This document shows, one piece after another, positions 15,588 through 23,752 of a stretch of DNA of 30,699 bases. The stretch is from positions 1 through 30,699 of the forward strand of contig JBDTNQ010000048.1 of assembly GCA_039933635.1 (NCBI GenBank), written 5' to 3'. A model generated the notes under the pieces. That model saw only the letters and a program-made list of their open reading frames with translations. It ran no database searches and had not been told where the DNA came from. Numbering within the stretch: the first letter of the stretch is position 1; every line of letters starts with the position of its first letter. The translations under genes and the position numbers were made by a program. Origin of the DNA: JBDTNQ01 sp039933635. GTDB taxonomy: Bacteria > Acidobacteriota > Vicinamibacteria > Vicinamibacterales > SCN-69-37.

Positions 15588-16742
15588 CTAGCTGCCGCCG
15601 AAGTCCAGCGTCCAGTAGAACCCGTAACTGGAACCCGCACCGTAGGCATAACCAACACCGGCCACGCGAAAGCTGCCATTCATGATGGCGGTGCAATGGC
15701 CGGTGCTGCTCATCCAGCCGTCGACCGCCGCGGCGGCCGAGCTGTATCCCGCGGCGATGTTCTCCGCGTACGGTCCTGATCCGGTGTAGCCAGCGGCATA
15801 CATACGATCGAGGAATGACCGGCCGTCGAGGCTGGTATGTGAGAAGTAGTTGTTGGTGGCCATGTCCAGGCTGTGGGCGCGCGCAGCCGAGCGAAGGTTA
15901 CCGTTCATCGACAGCGGCGCGACGGGCGGATACGCCGTCCCTCCACAGGTCGCGCCAGCGCCGCGGCGCAGATTCACACGCACCAGGACGTCGTCTTCGA
16001 ACGCCCCGGCCGATGGATCCGCGGGCGCTGGCACGGGCGGAGGGGCAGGTGGCGCGGGTGGCGTCGGTGGCGGCGTCGGTGTTGGACCGGGAGCCGGCGC
16101 GGCCGTCACCGAAATCGTTGAAGTGGTCGAGTCGACCGAACCCACGAGATTCGACACGCGCACCCAATACCGCGCGCCCTCGGTCAGTGCTGGCGTCGTG
16201 AACTTGGGGTCGGTCGCTCCTTCAAGTGGGCTGGACGTCGATCCAGCCGCGCCCTGAAACCACTGATAGGTCAGCGTTCCCGATCCGGACGCTTCGACGC
16301 CGATCCGGGCGGTCTGTCCTGACACGATCGATTCGTCCTTCGGCTGTCGCGTGATCGTCGGCGCCGCCGCATCCACGGTAATCGTCGCCGTCACGGAATC
16401 CACCGTCCGGCCAGCCGCGGTCACGCGAACCCAGTAGCGGGCCGTTGCTGATAGTTCGAGTGTGGCATAGGCTGCGCCGATCGCGCCGGCGATCGGCGCG
16501 CTCGTGTCTCCCGCCCCGCCCACGTACCACTGATAAGCAATGCCATCCGCGCCGGCGGCGGAGACGGTCAACGTTGCCCGGGTTCCGGGTGCAATCGTCT
16601 GACTCTGAGGCTGAGCGGTAATCGCCAACGACCCTGCCCCATCAGGTCCGCTCGGCGCCGTCGGCCCACGTTGTGCACACGCTGACACGAGGACGAGGCA
16701 AACACATCCGAAGAAGAATCGCACGCGTCGAAGACTCAGCAT
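15588..16742 (-). CDS. Lipoprotein with two Ig-like domains and a CAP/SCP domain
   Basis: A 384-residue lipoprotein. The signal peptide ends in a lipobox, LVSAC with Cys22. Two Ig-like repeats follow (~37-125 and ~130-220), each with a YQWYVGG or YQWFQGA core and an ARYWVRV strand. A Pro-rich linker (~222-245) then leads to a CAP domain (~250-384) with VNLRRGAGAT, AARAHSLDMATNNYFSHTS, GPYAENIAAGYSSA and GWMSSTGHCTAIMNG. The His of the HT motif (FSHTS), the Glu of AEN and the GHC histidine of the CAP cavity are present. It should sit at the cell surface; the ligand is unknown. Its N-terminus resembles that of the divergent lipoprotein gene at 16923. Confidence 0.9.
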   Translation of the reverse strand: MLSLRRVRFFFGCVCLVLVSACAQRGPTAPSGPDGAGSLAITAQPQSQTIAPGTRATLTVSAAGADGIAYQWYVGGAGDTSAPIAGAIGAAYATLELSATARYWVRVTAAGRTVDSVTATITVDAAAPTITRQPKDESIVSGQTARIGVEASGSGTLTYQWFQGAAGSTSSPLEGATDPKFTTPALTEGARYWVRVSNLVGSVDSTTSTISVTAAPAPGPTPTPPPTPPAPPAPPPVPAPADPSAGAFEDDVLVRVNLRRGAGATCGGTAYPPVAPLSMNGNLRSAARAHSLDMATNNYFSHTSLDGRSFLDRMYAAGYTGSGPYAENIAAGYSSAAAAVDGWMSSTGHCTAIMNGSFRVAGVGYAYGAGSSYGFYWTLDFGGS

Positions 16743-16922
16743 GGCGCGACGGGATGCTGGCCCAACTCGCGTGCCAGCGCGCGTCTGGCACTCACCGCGA
16801 GGCTTCGCGCCGGTGGTGGGCGGACAGGCGCCCGCGGAATCACGGAAGTGTCTCGCGGGCCTCAGTTCGGTGCGCCACTGGTGTCGTCACCTTTCTTCGC
16901 ATCAGCCGATTGATCTGACCAG

Positions 16923-17939
16923 ATGCCACTCCGCATGCCGCTCATCGTCCTTCTTGTGTTGGTGCTCACGAGCGGCTGCCGTGCGGGCTCCAAGGGCTCG
17001 CCGACTGGGCCCGACGATCCGGCCGGCTCCCTCGCGTTCACCGTTGCGCCGATCGACCCCGCATTACTCCAGTACATCGTGCCGCTCGGCAACATGGGGC
17101 CCTGGGCGCACACCTTTCCCACCGACCACGCGTACTTCTATCACCACCTCGGGGCAGGCTCGTTCGCGCCGGTCACGATTCTGGCGCCGGCGGCTGGCGT
17201 GATCGAGAACACCTATCCAGGGCTGAACGGAGAGGTCAAGGTCTGGGTGCGCGTCACCAGCCAGTACACCTACTACTTCGACCACGTGATCCTGTCGCCT
17301 GGCTTGAACACGGGGACACGGATCGATGCGGGCAGCGTGGTTGGTGTGTCGGGAGGCGCCGCGTTCGATTTCGCCGTCCGGGACATGAATCTGAATCTGC
17401 CCTTCGTGATCCCGGCGCGCTACGGCATGGACACGGTTCACGCCCAGTCACCGTTGAAGTACTTCGTCGAGCCGCTGCGATCGCAGTTCTATGCGAAAGT
17501 GCAGCGCGACGGCGGCGACCTGGATGGCCGCGTCAGTTACGACCAGGACGGCACCCTGTCGGGCAACTGGTTCGCCGAGGATCTTCCGGTGTCCGGCAGC
17601 ACGGCCAACGACATCAGCGTCGGTCAGCGACAGATCGCCTTCGCTCGCGATGTCCGCGCTCCGGATCGGCAGCGCGTCTCCATCGGAGGCTTCAACTTCA
17701 CGGGCCTCTACGGCGTCCCGTCCGACGCGCCAGACTTTGCCGCAATCACGCCGGCCTCCGGTGCGATCGTGTATCGCCTCCTCGAAGCAGGTGAGCCCGG
17801 GGGACCGGCGGGCACGCGGCAAGTGGGACTGCTCCTTGCGCAGTTGCTCGACGCTCGACGGCTGCGTCTCGAGGTCGTTCCCGATCAACTCGCCGCCGGC
17901 GCTTCATTCAGCGCTGCCGCGGCGACGTATGTGCGCTAG
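16923..17939 (+). CDS. Lipoprotein with a degenerate M23-peptidase-like domain
   Basis: A 338-residue lipoprotein with lipobox LTSGC (Cys19), then a Gly/Ser/Pro linker. Residues ~70-155 follow the M23 peptidase layout: a His-rich strand (DHAYFYHHLGAG), ILAPAAGVIEN, YYFDHVILSPGLNTGTRIDA and GSVVGVSGGAAFDFAVRD. In active M23 enzymes the last strand carries HxH and the first HxxxD. Here the final motif reads FDFAV, so a zinc ligand appears lost and peptidase activity is doubtful. The C-terminal ~150 residues (from YDQDGTLSGNWFAEDLPVSG) are a separate beta-rich domain I do not recognise. No strong ribosome binding site is seen. Confidence 0.7.
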   Translation: MPLRMPLIVLLVLVLTSGCRAGSKGSPTGPDDPAGSLAFTVAPIDPALLQYIVPLGNMGPWAHTFPTDHAYFYHHLGAGSFAPVTILAPAAGVIENTYPGLNGEVKVWVRVTSQYTYYFDHVILSPGLNTGTRIDAGSVVGVSGGAAFDFAVRDMNLNLPFVIPARYGMDTVHAQSPLKYFVEPLRSQFYAKVQRDGGDLDGRVSYDQDGTLSGNWFAEDLPVSGSTANDISVGQRQIAFARDVRAPDRQRVSIGGFNFTGLYGVPSDAPDFAAITPASGAIVYRLLEAGEPGGPAGTRQVGLLLAQLLDARRLRLEVVPDQLAAGASFSAAAATYVR

Positions 17940-17985
17940 GCGACGGCCGGCGATTCTGGCGCCAATCTCTGGTGGGCGCGCGTGA

Positions 17986-19380
17986 CTATCTCTCTGCCAA
18001 GGCCTGCGCCCGGCTGCGTTCGTAGGTCGTTTCGTCCATGGGCACGGCGTGTCGGTCGCCGAGATCCTCGAGGCGGACGCGGAAGGTCTCGCGGGCGCTG
18101 AAGGCGGCAATCGCGGCCAGAACCGTGATCCCGAATGTGATGGATCCGACGATCAGCGGCACGTGGGACCCGGGGGGCGCGAAGGCCGCGAACATCGCGG
18201 GCAGGAACGCCGTCAGCATGGTGCCGACGTTCTGGGCGATGGCCATCGCCGACACACGCATGCGCGCCGGGAACAGTTCCGGATAGAAGCTGGGGAACAC
18301 GGCGTTGTAGCCCTGATAGACCAGTCCCCACATCGCAAGCGACGTGACGAACGCGAGCCGGACGTTCCCCACGCTGATGAAATAGAGATACGGAAACGCG
18401 AGCAGCCCCGACCCCAGAGCCCCGATGATGATCAGTGGCCGGCGGCCCACACGGTCGGACAAATGGCCGACGAAGGGAATCGCGAGGATCGCCACCGCGT
18501 TGCCCATGACCGGAATCCACAGGTAGACGTCCTTGTCGAATCCGACGCCGTACGCTGGCTGAACGGCATACGCCGCACCGAAGACGGTGGCGACGACGGC
18601 GATCGTGTTCATGAGCGCGGCAACCGTGACACGGACCATGTCTGGCCAGCAGTGCCGGATGGCCTCGGCCACGGGTGCCGTGGAGACGGCTCCCCTTCGA
18701 TCCGAATCCGCGAAGACAGGCGTTTCATCCACGGCGCGTCGAACCATGTAACCCGCGACGATCATCAGCGCGCTGAGCAGGAATGGAATCCGCCATCCCC
18801 AGGACATGAACGCCCGGGCCGGCATGTAGTGCGCGAGCGGCAGGAAGACCGCCGCGGCCATGATCTGCCCGGCCTGCACGCCCTGCAAGGTGAAGCTTGC
18901 GAAGAAACCGCGGCGGCCGAATGGCGCGTGCTCGAGGATCATCGAGCTTGCGGCCGAGATCTCACCGGCAACAGCAAAGCCCTGCACCAGCCGCAGCAGC
19001 ACCAGCAACGTGGGCGCCAGCAAACCGACTTGCTGGTACGTCGGCAGCAGCCCCACCGCCATCGTGGCCGACCCCATCAGGAACATGCACAGAACGAGCA
19101 CCTTCTTGCGGCCGTAGGTATCGCCGTAGTGGCCGAGCACGACACCACCAATCGGCCGGGCGACGTACCCGACGCCGTACGTGGCGAGCGACGCGATGAT
19201 CGCGGCGCTTGGATTCCCAGACGGGAAGAAGACCTGCGGAAAGACCAGCGAGGCGGCGGTCGCGTAGATGAAGAAGTCGTAGTACTCCAGCGCCGAACCG
19301 ACCCAGCCGCTCGCAGCGGCCTTCTTCGATTGATCACGGCGCTGCTGGCCAGTTCTGGAGCTGGCAACCGGCAAACTCAT
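17986..19380 (-). CDS. MFS transporter, metabolite:H+ symporter (MHS) type
   Basis: A 464-residue, twelve-helix inner-membrane transporter. The N-terminus has the MHS signature GSALEYYDFFIYATAASLVF, and the loop between helices 2 and 3 carries GHYGDTYGRKKVLV, the conserved MFS motif. PIGG and RLVQGFAVAGEISAASSMIL are also typical of this branch, which includes proline/betaine, shikimate and alpha-ketoglutarate symporters. A second loop motif (GHLSDRVGRRPL) marks the C-terminal half. The substrate cannot be read from sequence. It lies 30 bp downstream of a GNAT acetyltransferase gene and may be cotranscribed with it. Confidence 0.93.
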   Translation of the reverse strand: MSLPVASSRTGQQRRDQSKKAAASGWVGSALEYYDFFIYATAASLVFPQVFFPSGNPSAAIIASLATYGVGYVARPIGGVVLGHYGDTYGRKKVLVLCMFLMGSATMAVGLLPTYQQVGLLAPTLLVLLRLVQGFAVAGEISAASSMILEHAPFGRRGFFASFTLQGVQAGQIMAAAVFLPLAHYMPARAFMSWGWRIPFLLSALMIVAGYMVRRAVDETPVFADSDRRGAVSTAPVAEAIRHCWPDMVRVTVAALMNTIAVVATVFGAAYAVQPAYGVGFDKDVYLWIPVMGNAVAILAIPFVGHLSDRVGRRPLIIIGALGSGLLAFPYLYFISVGNVRLAFVTSLAMWGLVYQGYNAVFPSFYPELFPARMRVSAMAIAQNVGTMLTAFLPAMFAAFAPPGSHVPLIVGSITFGITVLAAIAAFSARETFRVRLEDLGDRHAVPMDETTYERSRAQALAER

Positions 19381-19410
19381 AGGCTGGAAAGCCTAGCATC
19401 CCATGGTCCC

Positions 19411-19917
19411 CTACAACTTCTTGATCGCCGTGATCGCGGCCGCGTGATACCCCATGCGCCGCTGATAGAAGTCACTGGCGCGCGCGTTGGCAGCGAGATA
19501 CTCCAGCGACGCGAACGTCGCGCCGTGCGCTCGTCCCCAATCCTCGGCGGCCCGCAGGAGCTGCGCGCCGACCCCATGCCCCTGACGCGCCGCAGTCACC
19601 GCTATCTCGACAATGTGGCAGTAGGTCATCTCGCGATGCATGGCGTCCGGTGATCGGTCGAGGCGGGCGTCGACGAAGCCGACGATCTCGCGGCCGAGTT
19701 CCGCCACGAATGTGACGCCTTCCGCGCTCGTGTCGTGCGCATGCTGGCGCCCTTCCCGGTAGCGCGCCACGACGGTCTGGACATCGGGAACCGCATACCG
19801 TTCCGGGTCCAGGCGCGCATGCTGCTCCGCGCTGTCGAGATACGCGCGCACGATCCGTTCGGCATCATCTGGCGTGGCCTGCCGGATGGTCACCACCAGG
19901 GGAGAGGTGTCGCTCAT
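19411..19917 (-). CDS. GNAT-family N-acetyltransferase
   Basis: A 168-residue cytoplasmic acetyltransferase that uses acetyl-CoA. The coenzyme-binding motif A is clear (EIAVTAARQGHGVGAQLLRA, with the R-x-x-G-x-G pyrophosphate loop), followed by the C-terminal motif SLEYLAANARASDFYQRRMG. The N-terminus VTIRQATPDDAERIVRAYLD is the usual first strand and helix. I prefer the ATG at 19917 over a start at 19950, which adds eleven non-family residues. The substrate is unknown. It is divergent from the Nif3-like pair. Confidence 0.9.
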   Translation of the reverse strand: MSDTSPLVVTIRQATPDDAERIVRAYLDSAEQHARLDPERYAVPDVQTVVARYREGRQHAHDTSAEGVTFVAELGREIVGFVDARLDRSPDAMHREMTYCHIVEIAVTAARQGHGVGAQLLRAAEDWGRAHGATFASLEYLAANARASDFYQRRMGYHAAAITAIKKL

Positions 19918-20063
19918 GGGACTAGGATGGCGCGAGTCGGCGCGTGACACCCGCCGGTCCTCGGCGGGCCCCTCGTCCGAGTTGCTCGATTCTCGATAAC
20001 TATGGCATTGTCTGCGTCACACCGATTCCCAACGATTGCTGGTCGAGCGTGGGCAGACACACC

Positions 20064-21149
20064 ATGAAGCAGATCTCCAGGCGCGAATTCGCGACGCTGA
20101 CGGTTGCGGGTACGGCCATGAGCCGGGTCGCATCCCCCTTTGCTCGAGGACTCGCACCGGTCGCGGCGACGGTAACCGCCGCCGAGATCGTGGCTCGCAT
20201 CAAGAAGCAGATCGGCGGCGCCTGGGACAGCGACGACATCGATGCCTTCAAGATCGGCGACCCCTCCACCGTCGTCACCGGCGTCGTCACGACGTCCATG
20301 GCGACGCTCGATGTGCTTCAGAAAGCCGTCCAGGCCGGCGCGAATCTCATCATCACGGCGACGCCCACCTTCTACTCGAGGGCGGATCTGAGTACGCCGG
20401 GTGGCCGGGGACTCGGCGCTGGTGGCCGCGGACAAATCCCGGCACGAGGCGCAGGTCCAGCGCCGCCGAGTCCAGCGACGATCAGCGGCCCGGGCACGGG
20501 CGCATCGGCGCCCATGCCGCCGGCTCCAACGCTGCCGTCGTCTGTCGTGCCCACGCCGCAACGAGGTGGCGCGGCAGCGCCCCCGGCTGCTCCGCCGCCG
20601 GATCCGGTCTTCGCCGGCAAGAACGACTTCATCGCCAGGCACAAGCTCGTGGTGTTCCGTATGGGCCAGCACTGGACACAACGCGAGCCCGATCCGCGCG
20701 CCGTCGGCCTGGCCACGGCGATGGGCTGGACCAGATACAAAGCCGGCAACGACGCCCTGCGCTACGACGTGCCGCCCATCACGCTCGACGCGCTCGCGAG
20801 CCAGTTGAAGAAGGCGCTCAATACGCGTGGCGGCATCCGCGCCGTCGGTGATCCCACCGCCACAGTACGGCGCATCGGATTGCTCCCGGGCTTCACGACG
20901 ATCCAGGCATCCATCGCGATGATGCCCAGCGTGGACGTGATCGTCACCGGCGAGGTCCAGGAGTGGGAATCGGCGAGCTACGCCCAGGACGTCGCGTTCG
21001 CCGGCATCAAGAAGGGGTTCATCTCCATCGGACGCGTCGTGAATGAAGCACCCGGCATGCAGGTCTGCGCGGACTGGCTGAAGACGATCGTCCCCGAAGT
21101 GCCGGTCCGTTTCGTCACGGCCGGCGATCTGTACTGGCGGCCACTCTAA
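20064..21149 (+). CDS. Tat-exported Nif3-like protein lacking most metal ligands
   Basis: A 361-residue protein with a Tat-type signal (SRREFATLTVAGTAM) and a Nif3/YbgI fold. It aligns through its length with the paralogue directly downstream: DPSTVVTGVVTTSMATLDVL, FRMGQHWTQREPDPRAVGLA, and GFISIGRVVNEAPGM. The metal ligands seen in the paralogue are mostly replaced: AHED becomes ATPT (99-102), IHDH becomes MGQH (200-203) and GHNMSE becomes GRVVNE (323-328). A Pro/Gly/Ala-rich low-complexity insertion occupies ~108-182. The ATG at 20064 is chosen because it begins the Tat signal. Its stop overlaps the next start by one base (TAATG). It may serve as a structural partner of the intact paralogue. 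Confidence 0.82.
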   Translation: MKQISRREFATLTVAGTAMSRVASPFARGLAPVAATVTAAEIVARIKKQIGGAWDSDDIDAFKIGDPSTVVTGVVTTSMATLDVLQKAVQAGANLIITATPTFYSRADLSTPGGRGLGAGGRGQIPARGAGPAPPSPATISGPGTGASAPMPPAPTLPSSVVPTPQRGGAAAPPAAPPPDPVFAGKNDFIARHKLVVFRMGQHWTQREPDPRAVGLATAMGWTRYKAGNDALRYDVPPITLDALASQLKKALNTRGGIRAVGDPTATVRRIGLLPGFTTIQASIAMMPSVDVIVTGEVQEWESASYAQDVAFAGIKKGFISIGRVVNEAPGMQVCADWLKTIVPEVPVRFVTAGDLYWRPL

Positions 21150-21961
21150 TGCGCGCACTCACGGCCGGCGACGTCGTCAACCGCATCAAGTCCCTGATGG
21201 CGCTCCAGGGGGTGCCATGGAGCGACGCATCCACCCGAGACCGGTTCAAGTTCGGCGGCGCCGATACCGTCGTCACCGGCATCGCGACGACGTTCATGGG
21301 CACGTTCGAGGCGATCACGAAGGCCAGTGCGATGGGTCTCAACATGATCATCGCGCACGAGGACACGTACTGGAACGATCCCGACAACACACAGGTCGCG
21401 GAAGCGGACACGCTCGTCTACAGGAAGAAGATCGACTTCATGACGGAGCACAACATCGTGATCTTCCGGATCCACGATCACATGCACCGTCAGCGGCCTG
21501 ATTTCACGTTCTCCGGAACCGCGCGCGAGGTGGGCCTCGACCCAGCGACGGAAACCGCGCCGGATTCCCGCCGCTTCGTCATTCCTGAAACCACCCTCGG
21601 CGAGCTCGCGGCGCGCGTGAAGAAGGTTCGCGGCGACGACGCGATCCGCGTGGTCGGCGATCCGAACGCCAAGGTCCGGAGAGTCGCCACCGGTGCCGGC
21701 ATGGCGACGCCGGCCGTCAACTCGCCAGACATCGACGTCGTGATCGGCGGCGAACAGCGGGAGATCGAGGGGACGTTCGACAGCCCTGGCTATGTCGCAG
21801 ACGCCGCAACGCTGGGTGTCCCCAAGGGCTGGATCATCATCGGCCACAACATGTCGGAAGAGTCGGGCATGCAGGAGATGGCCGCATGGCTTCGACCGAT
21901 CGTGCCGGAAGTGAAGGTCCAGCACGTGCGCGCCGGCATCGTGTACTGGGTGCCGAAGTAG
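21149..21961 (+). CDS. Nif3-like dinuclear metal centre protein
   Basis: A 270-residue member of the Nif3/YbgI family, hexameric metal-binding proteins of uncertain function (proposed GTP cyclohydrolase-I type 2 or hydrolase roles). Likely metal ligands are kept: His70 and Glu71 in IIAHEDTYW, His109-Asp110-His111 in RIHDHMH, and His233 with Glu237 in GHNMSEESGM. No signal peptide is visible, in contrast to the paralogue just upstream. The start codon overlaps the upstream stop by one base, so the pair is translationally coupled. It is convergent with the kinase gene, 7 bp away. Confidence 0.88.
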   Translation: MRALTAGDVVNRIKSLMALQGVPWSDASTRDRFKFGGADTVVTGIATTFMGTFEAITKASAMGLNMIIAHEDTYWNDPDNTQVAEADTLVYRKKIDFMTEHNIVIFRIHDHMHRQRPDFTFSGTAREVGLDPATETAPDSRRFVIPETTLGELAARVKKVRGDDAIRVVGDPNAKVRRVATGAGMATPAVNSPDIDVVIGGEQREIEGTFDSPGYVADAATLGVPKGWIIIGHNMSEESGMQEMAAWLRPIVPEVKVQHVRAGIVYWVPK

Positions 21962-21968
21962 CGTCAGC

Positions 21969-22979
21969 TCATCGCGTCCGCGCGTTGCCCATGATCTCGA
22001 ACGCTTCCCGATAGCGCGGTTGCCGAACGTTGTGTGTGAGGCGCTCCCAGTTCACCCGGCCGAAGGCGACCTTCGTCACGGGAATCGACAGGTCGATATC
22101 GCGTGACCACATCTGCTGTTGAAACGCGCCGGGGTCAGGCACCGGGACGTTCCAGTCGACCGGTTGTCCTGCCGCTCCCACATACAGGAACGCCATCGTG
22201 TAGAAGAGATGGGCGATCTGCTGCATCACGTGGAATCGCGCGCGCTGATACGCATCCGGCGCCTCGCCGAAATACGCCTGAAGAAACGACCGCTCCTCGT
22301 CATCGTTCGTGACGATCTGATTCGCCACCACCGCGAGGTCGGCATACCGGTCGTTCAGGAACGCTGCTTCCCAGTCGACCAGCCACACGCGCGCTCCATC
22401 GAACAGAATGTTGTCGGGCTTGAAGAGGTCGTTGTGAGACGACACCATCTGGGCATCGTCGTACGGGTAGATCGCGGCGAGAGCGGTGTGTATCGAGAAG
22501 AACTCGTCCCGCACCGGCCCTGGGAGCAGGTTCGCCGCCTCGAACTTCTGCAGGAACGCGTCCTGCGCCGGTCCAGGACTCAGTAGAAACGTGCAGGTCG
22601 TGTTGAAGGGGGCGCGGGCAAACGGCGGAGTGTCGTGCAGCGTACGCAGCAGCACGGGCAGTCGCGTCAACGCGTCCACTCTCGACAAGGGTCTCGCGCT
22701 GACAAAGTCCGTGATCGAGATCCGCTCAGCCGTGTTGGTGTGCCAGACCCGCGGCGCAACGCCCGCGGCCGCCGCCGCCCGCATGCTCGTGTAGTGCCTG
22801 GTCGGATCCTCGTGGCGCGTGATGATCTTCAGCAGGTAGGGCGAACCACGAACGATGATGCGATAGACAAGCGACGGGGTTTGCCCCCCCATCACGGGCT
22901 CGATGGATTCGAACGCGCTCACGCCAAACGCTTCGTGCAGGCCAGCCGCGACGGCCTCGGACTTCTCCGTTGGAATCAT
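21969..22979 (-). CDS. Aminoglycoside phosphotransferase/choline kinase-fold protein
   Basis: A 336-residue cytoplasmic kinase-fold protein. The N-lobe shows GGQTPSLVYRIIVRGSPYLL with Lys in LLKIITRHE; the catalytic loop is SSHNDLFKPDNILFDG (HxDxxxxN) and the metal-binding motif is VWLVDWEAAFLNDRYADLAV. This resembles choline/ethanolamine kinases and small-molecule APH enzymes, so the substrate is more likely a metabolite than an antibiotic. The ATG at 22979 is preceded by AGAGG and lies 13 bp after the stop of the secreted-protein gene upstream. A longer frame starting with TTG at 23015 would overlap that gene. Confidence 0.88.
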   Translation of the reverse strand: MIPTEKSEAVAAGLHEAFGVSAFESIEPVMGGQTPSLVYRIIVRGSPYLLKIITRHEDPTRHYTSMRAAAAAGVAPRVWHTNTAERISITDFVSARPLSRVDALTRLPVLLRTLHDTPPFARAPFNTTCTFLLSPGPAQDAFLQKFEAANLLPGPVRDEFFSIHTALAAIYPYDDAQMVSSHNDLFKPDNILFDGARVWLVDWEAAFLNDRYADLAVVANQIVTNDDEERSFLQAYFGEAPDAYQRARFHVMQQIAHLFYTMAFLYVGAAGQPVDWNVPVPDPGAFQQQMWSRDIDLSIPVTKVAFGRVNWERLTHNVRQPRYREAFEIMGNARTR

Positions 22980-22992
22980 CAGGCGTGCCTCT

Positions 22993-23493
22993 TCACGGCT
23001 CGATGGCGGCGTCAAAGGTCACGTCGTAGCTGAACGTGATCCCCGTGTCGAACTTCTTCTCAGGTTTCAGAAACACGTGCCCCGCAATCGACGTCGCGTC
23101 GCTCCGCGTCGTCTCGAACGTCTCCTGGCCGCCGATGCTCATGCGACCGTGGAACCCCTGATCGTAGATCTCGTTCGACACCGCCACCTTCTTTCCCTCG
23201 CGGTCGTCTCCGATCAAGATCCCCATCGCGTGGAGCGTCCCGTTGTTGCCGAGCTCGGAAAGCTTGGTGTCGTTGGCCGCATCGGCGGCCGACAGCGCGA
23301 TATCGGAGAACACGAGCAACACCGCCGGCCTCCCGAACACCTTCTTCGTGAACGCGCGCACGTGGCTCAACTGCGACACCTTCCCTGACACGGTCATCGA
23401 GCCCTTCACGGCTCTGCTCTGGGCGACGAGGGGATGGCCAGCGACGACGGTCATTGCGACGACGAGGACGCACACGAAGGAACGGACAAACAT
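22993..23493 (-). CDS. Secreted protein of unknown function
   Basis: A 166-residue protein with a clear signal peptide (FVRSFVCVLVVAMTVVAG, cleavage near LVAQS). The mature part is small and probably beta-rich: SMTVSGKVSQLSHVRAFTKK, VLLVFSDIALSAADAANDTK, NNGTLHAMGILIGDDREGKK and FSYDVTFDAAIEP. No family is recognised. AGGAGA six bases before the ATG at 23493 fixes the start, although the open frame extends another 297 bp upstream. It is the first gene of a two-gene unit with the kinase. Confidence 0.75.
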   Translation of the reverse strand: MFVRSFVCVLVVAMTVVAGHPLVAQSRAVKGSMTVSGKVSQLSHVRAFTKKVFGRPAVLLVFSDIALSAADAANDTKLSELGNNGTLHAMGILIGDDREGKKVAVSNEIYDQGFHGRMSIGGQETFETTRSDATSIAGHVFLKPEKKFDTGITFSYDVTFDAAIEP

Positions 23494-23752
23494 CGATATC
23501 TCCTGCTGACGTAGCGCACGGACGATCGGCCGCGTCCTGGCAGCGTATGCCATCCGGCCGGGGAAGTCGCGTCTTGCCCTGAATGGCCCACGTCGCATCG
23601 AAAAGGAGCAGGGCCATGATGGCGTCGATCTGACGCCCGACTTCCCGACCGAGTGCAACGTTCTGCCCGGCGACATCACCACTAAGGGCCAGGCGATCCC
23701 GCCTGTTACCGGCGGTGAGCGCGAGAAACCCAGTTCACCAGGAGCACTCGAC

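Noticed and set aside
14368..15696. A 442-codon minus-strand open frame across the AEC gene
   Set aside because: Only its last 61 codons look like protein. The rest is antisense to a well-supported transporter and is full of His/Arg-rich low-complexity sequence, as expected of a shadow frame in GC-rich DNA.
18049..19653. A 534-codon plus-strand open frame
   Set aside because: It is antisense to the MFS transporter and part of the acetyltransferase, both of which show clear family motifs. Its product is Arg/His/Asp-rich without domain structure.
20385..20609. The Pro/Gly/Ala-rich segment of the first Nif3-like protein as a frameshift
   Set aside because: The frame stays open and homology to the paralogue resumes in the same frame after it, so it is an insertion rather than an error.
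19914..21158. A 414-codon minus-strand open frame
   Set aside because: It lies antisense to the Tat-exported Nif3-like gene, which has a Tat signal and a homologue next door. The antisense product has no recognisable features.
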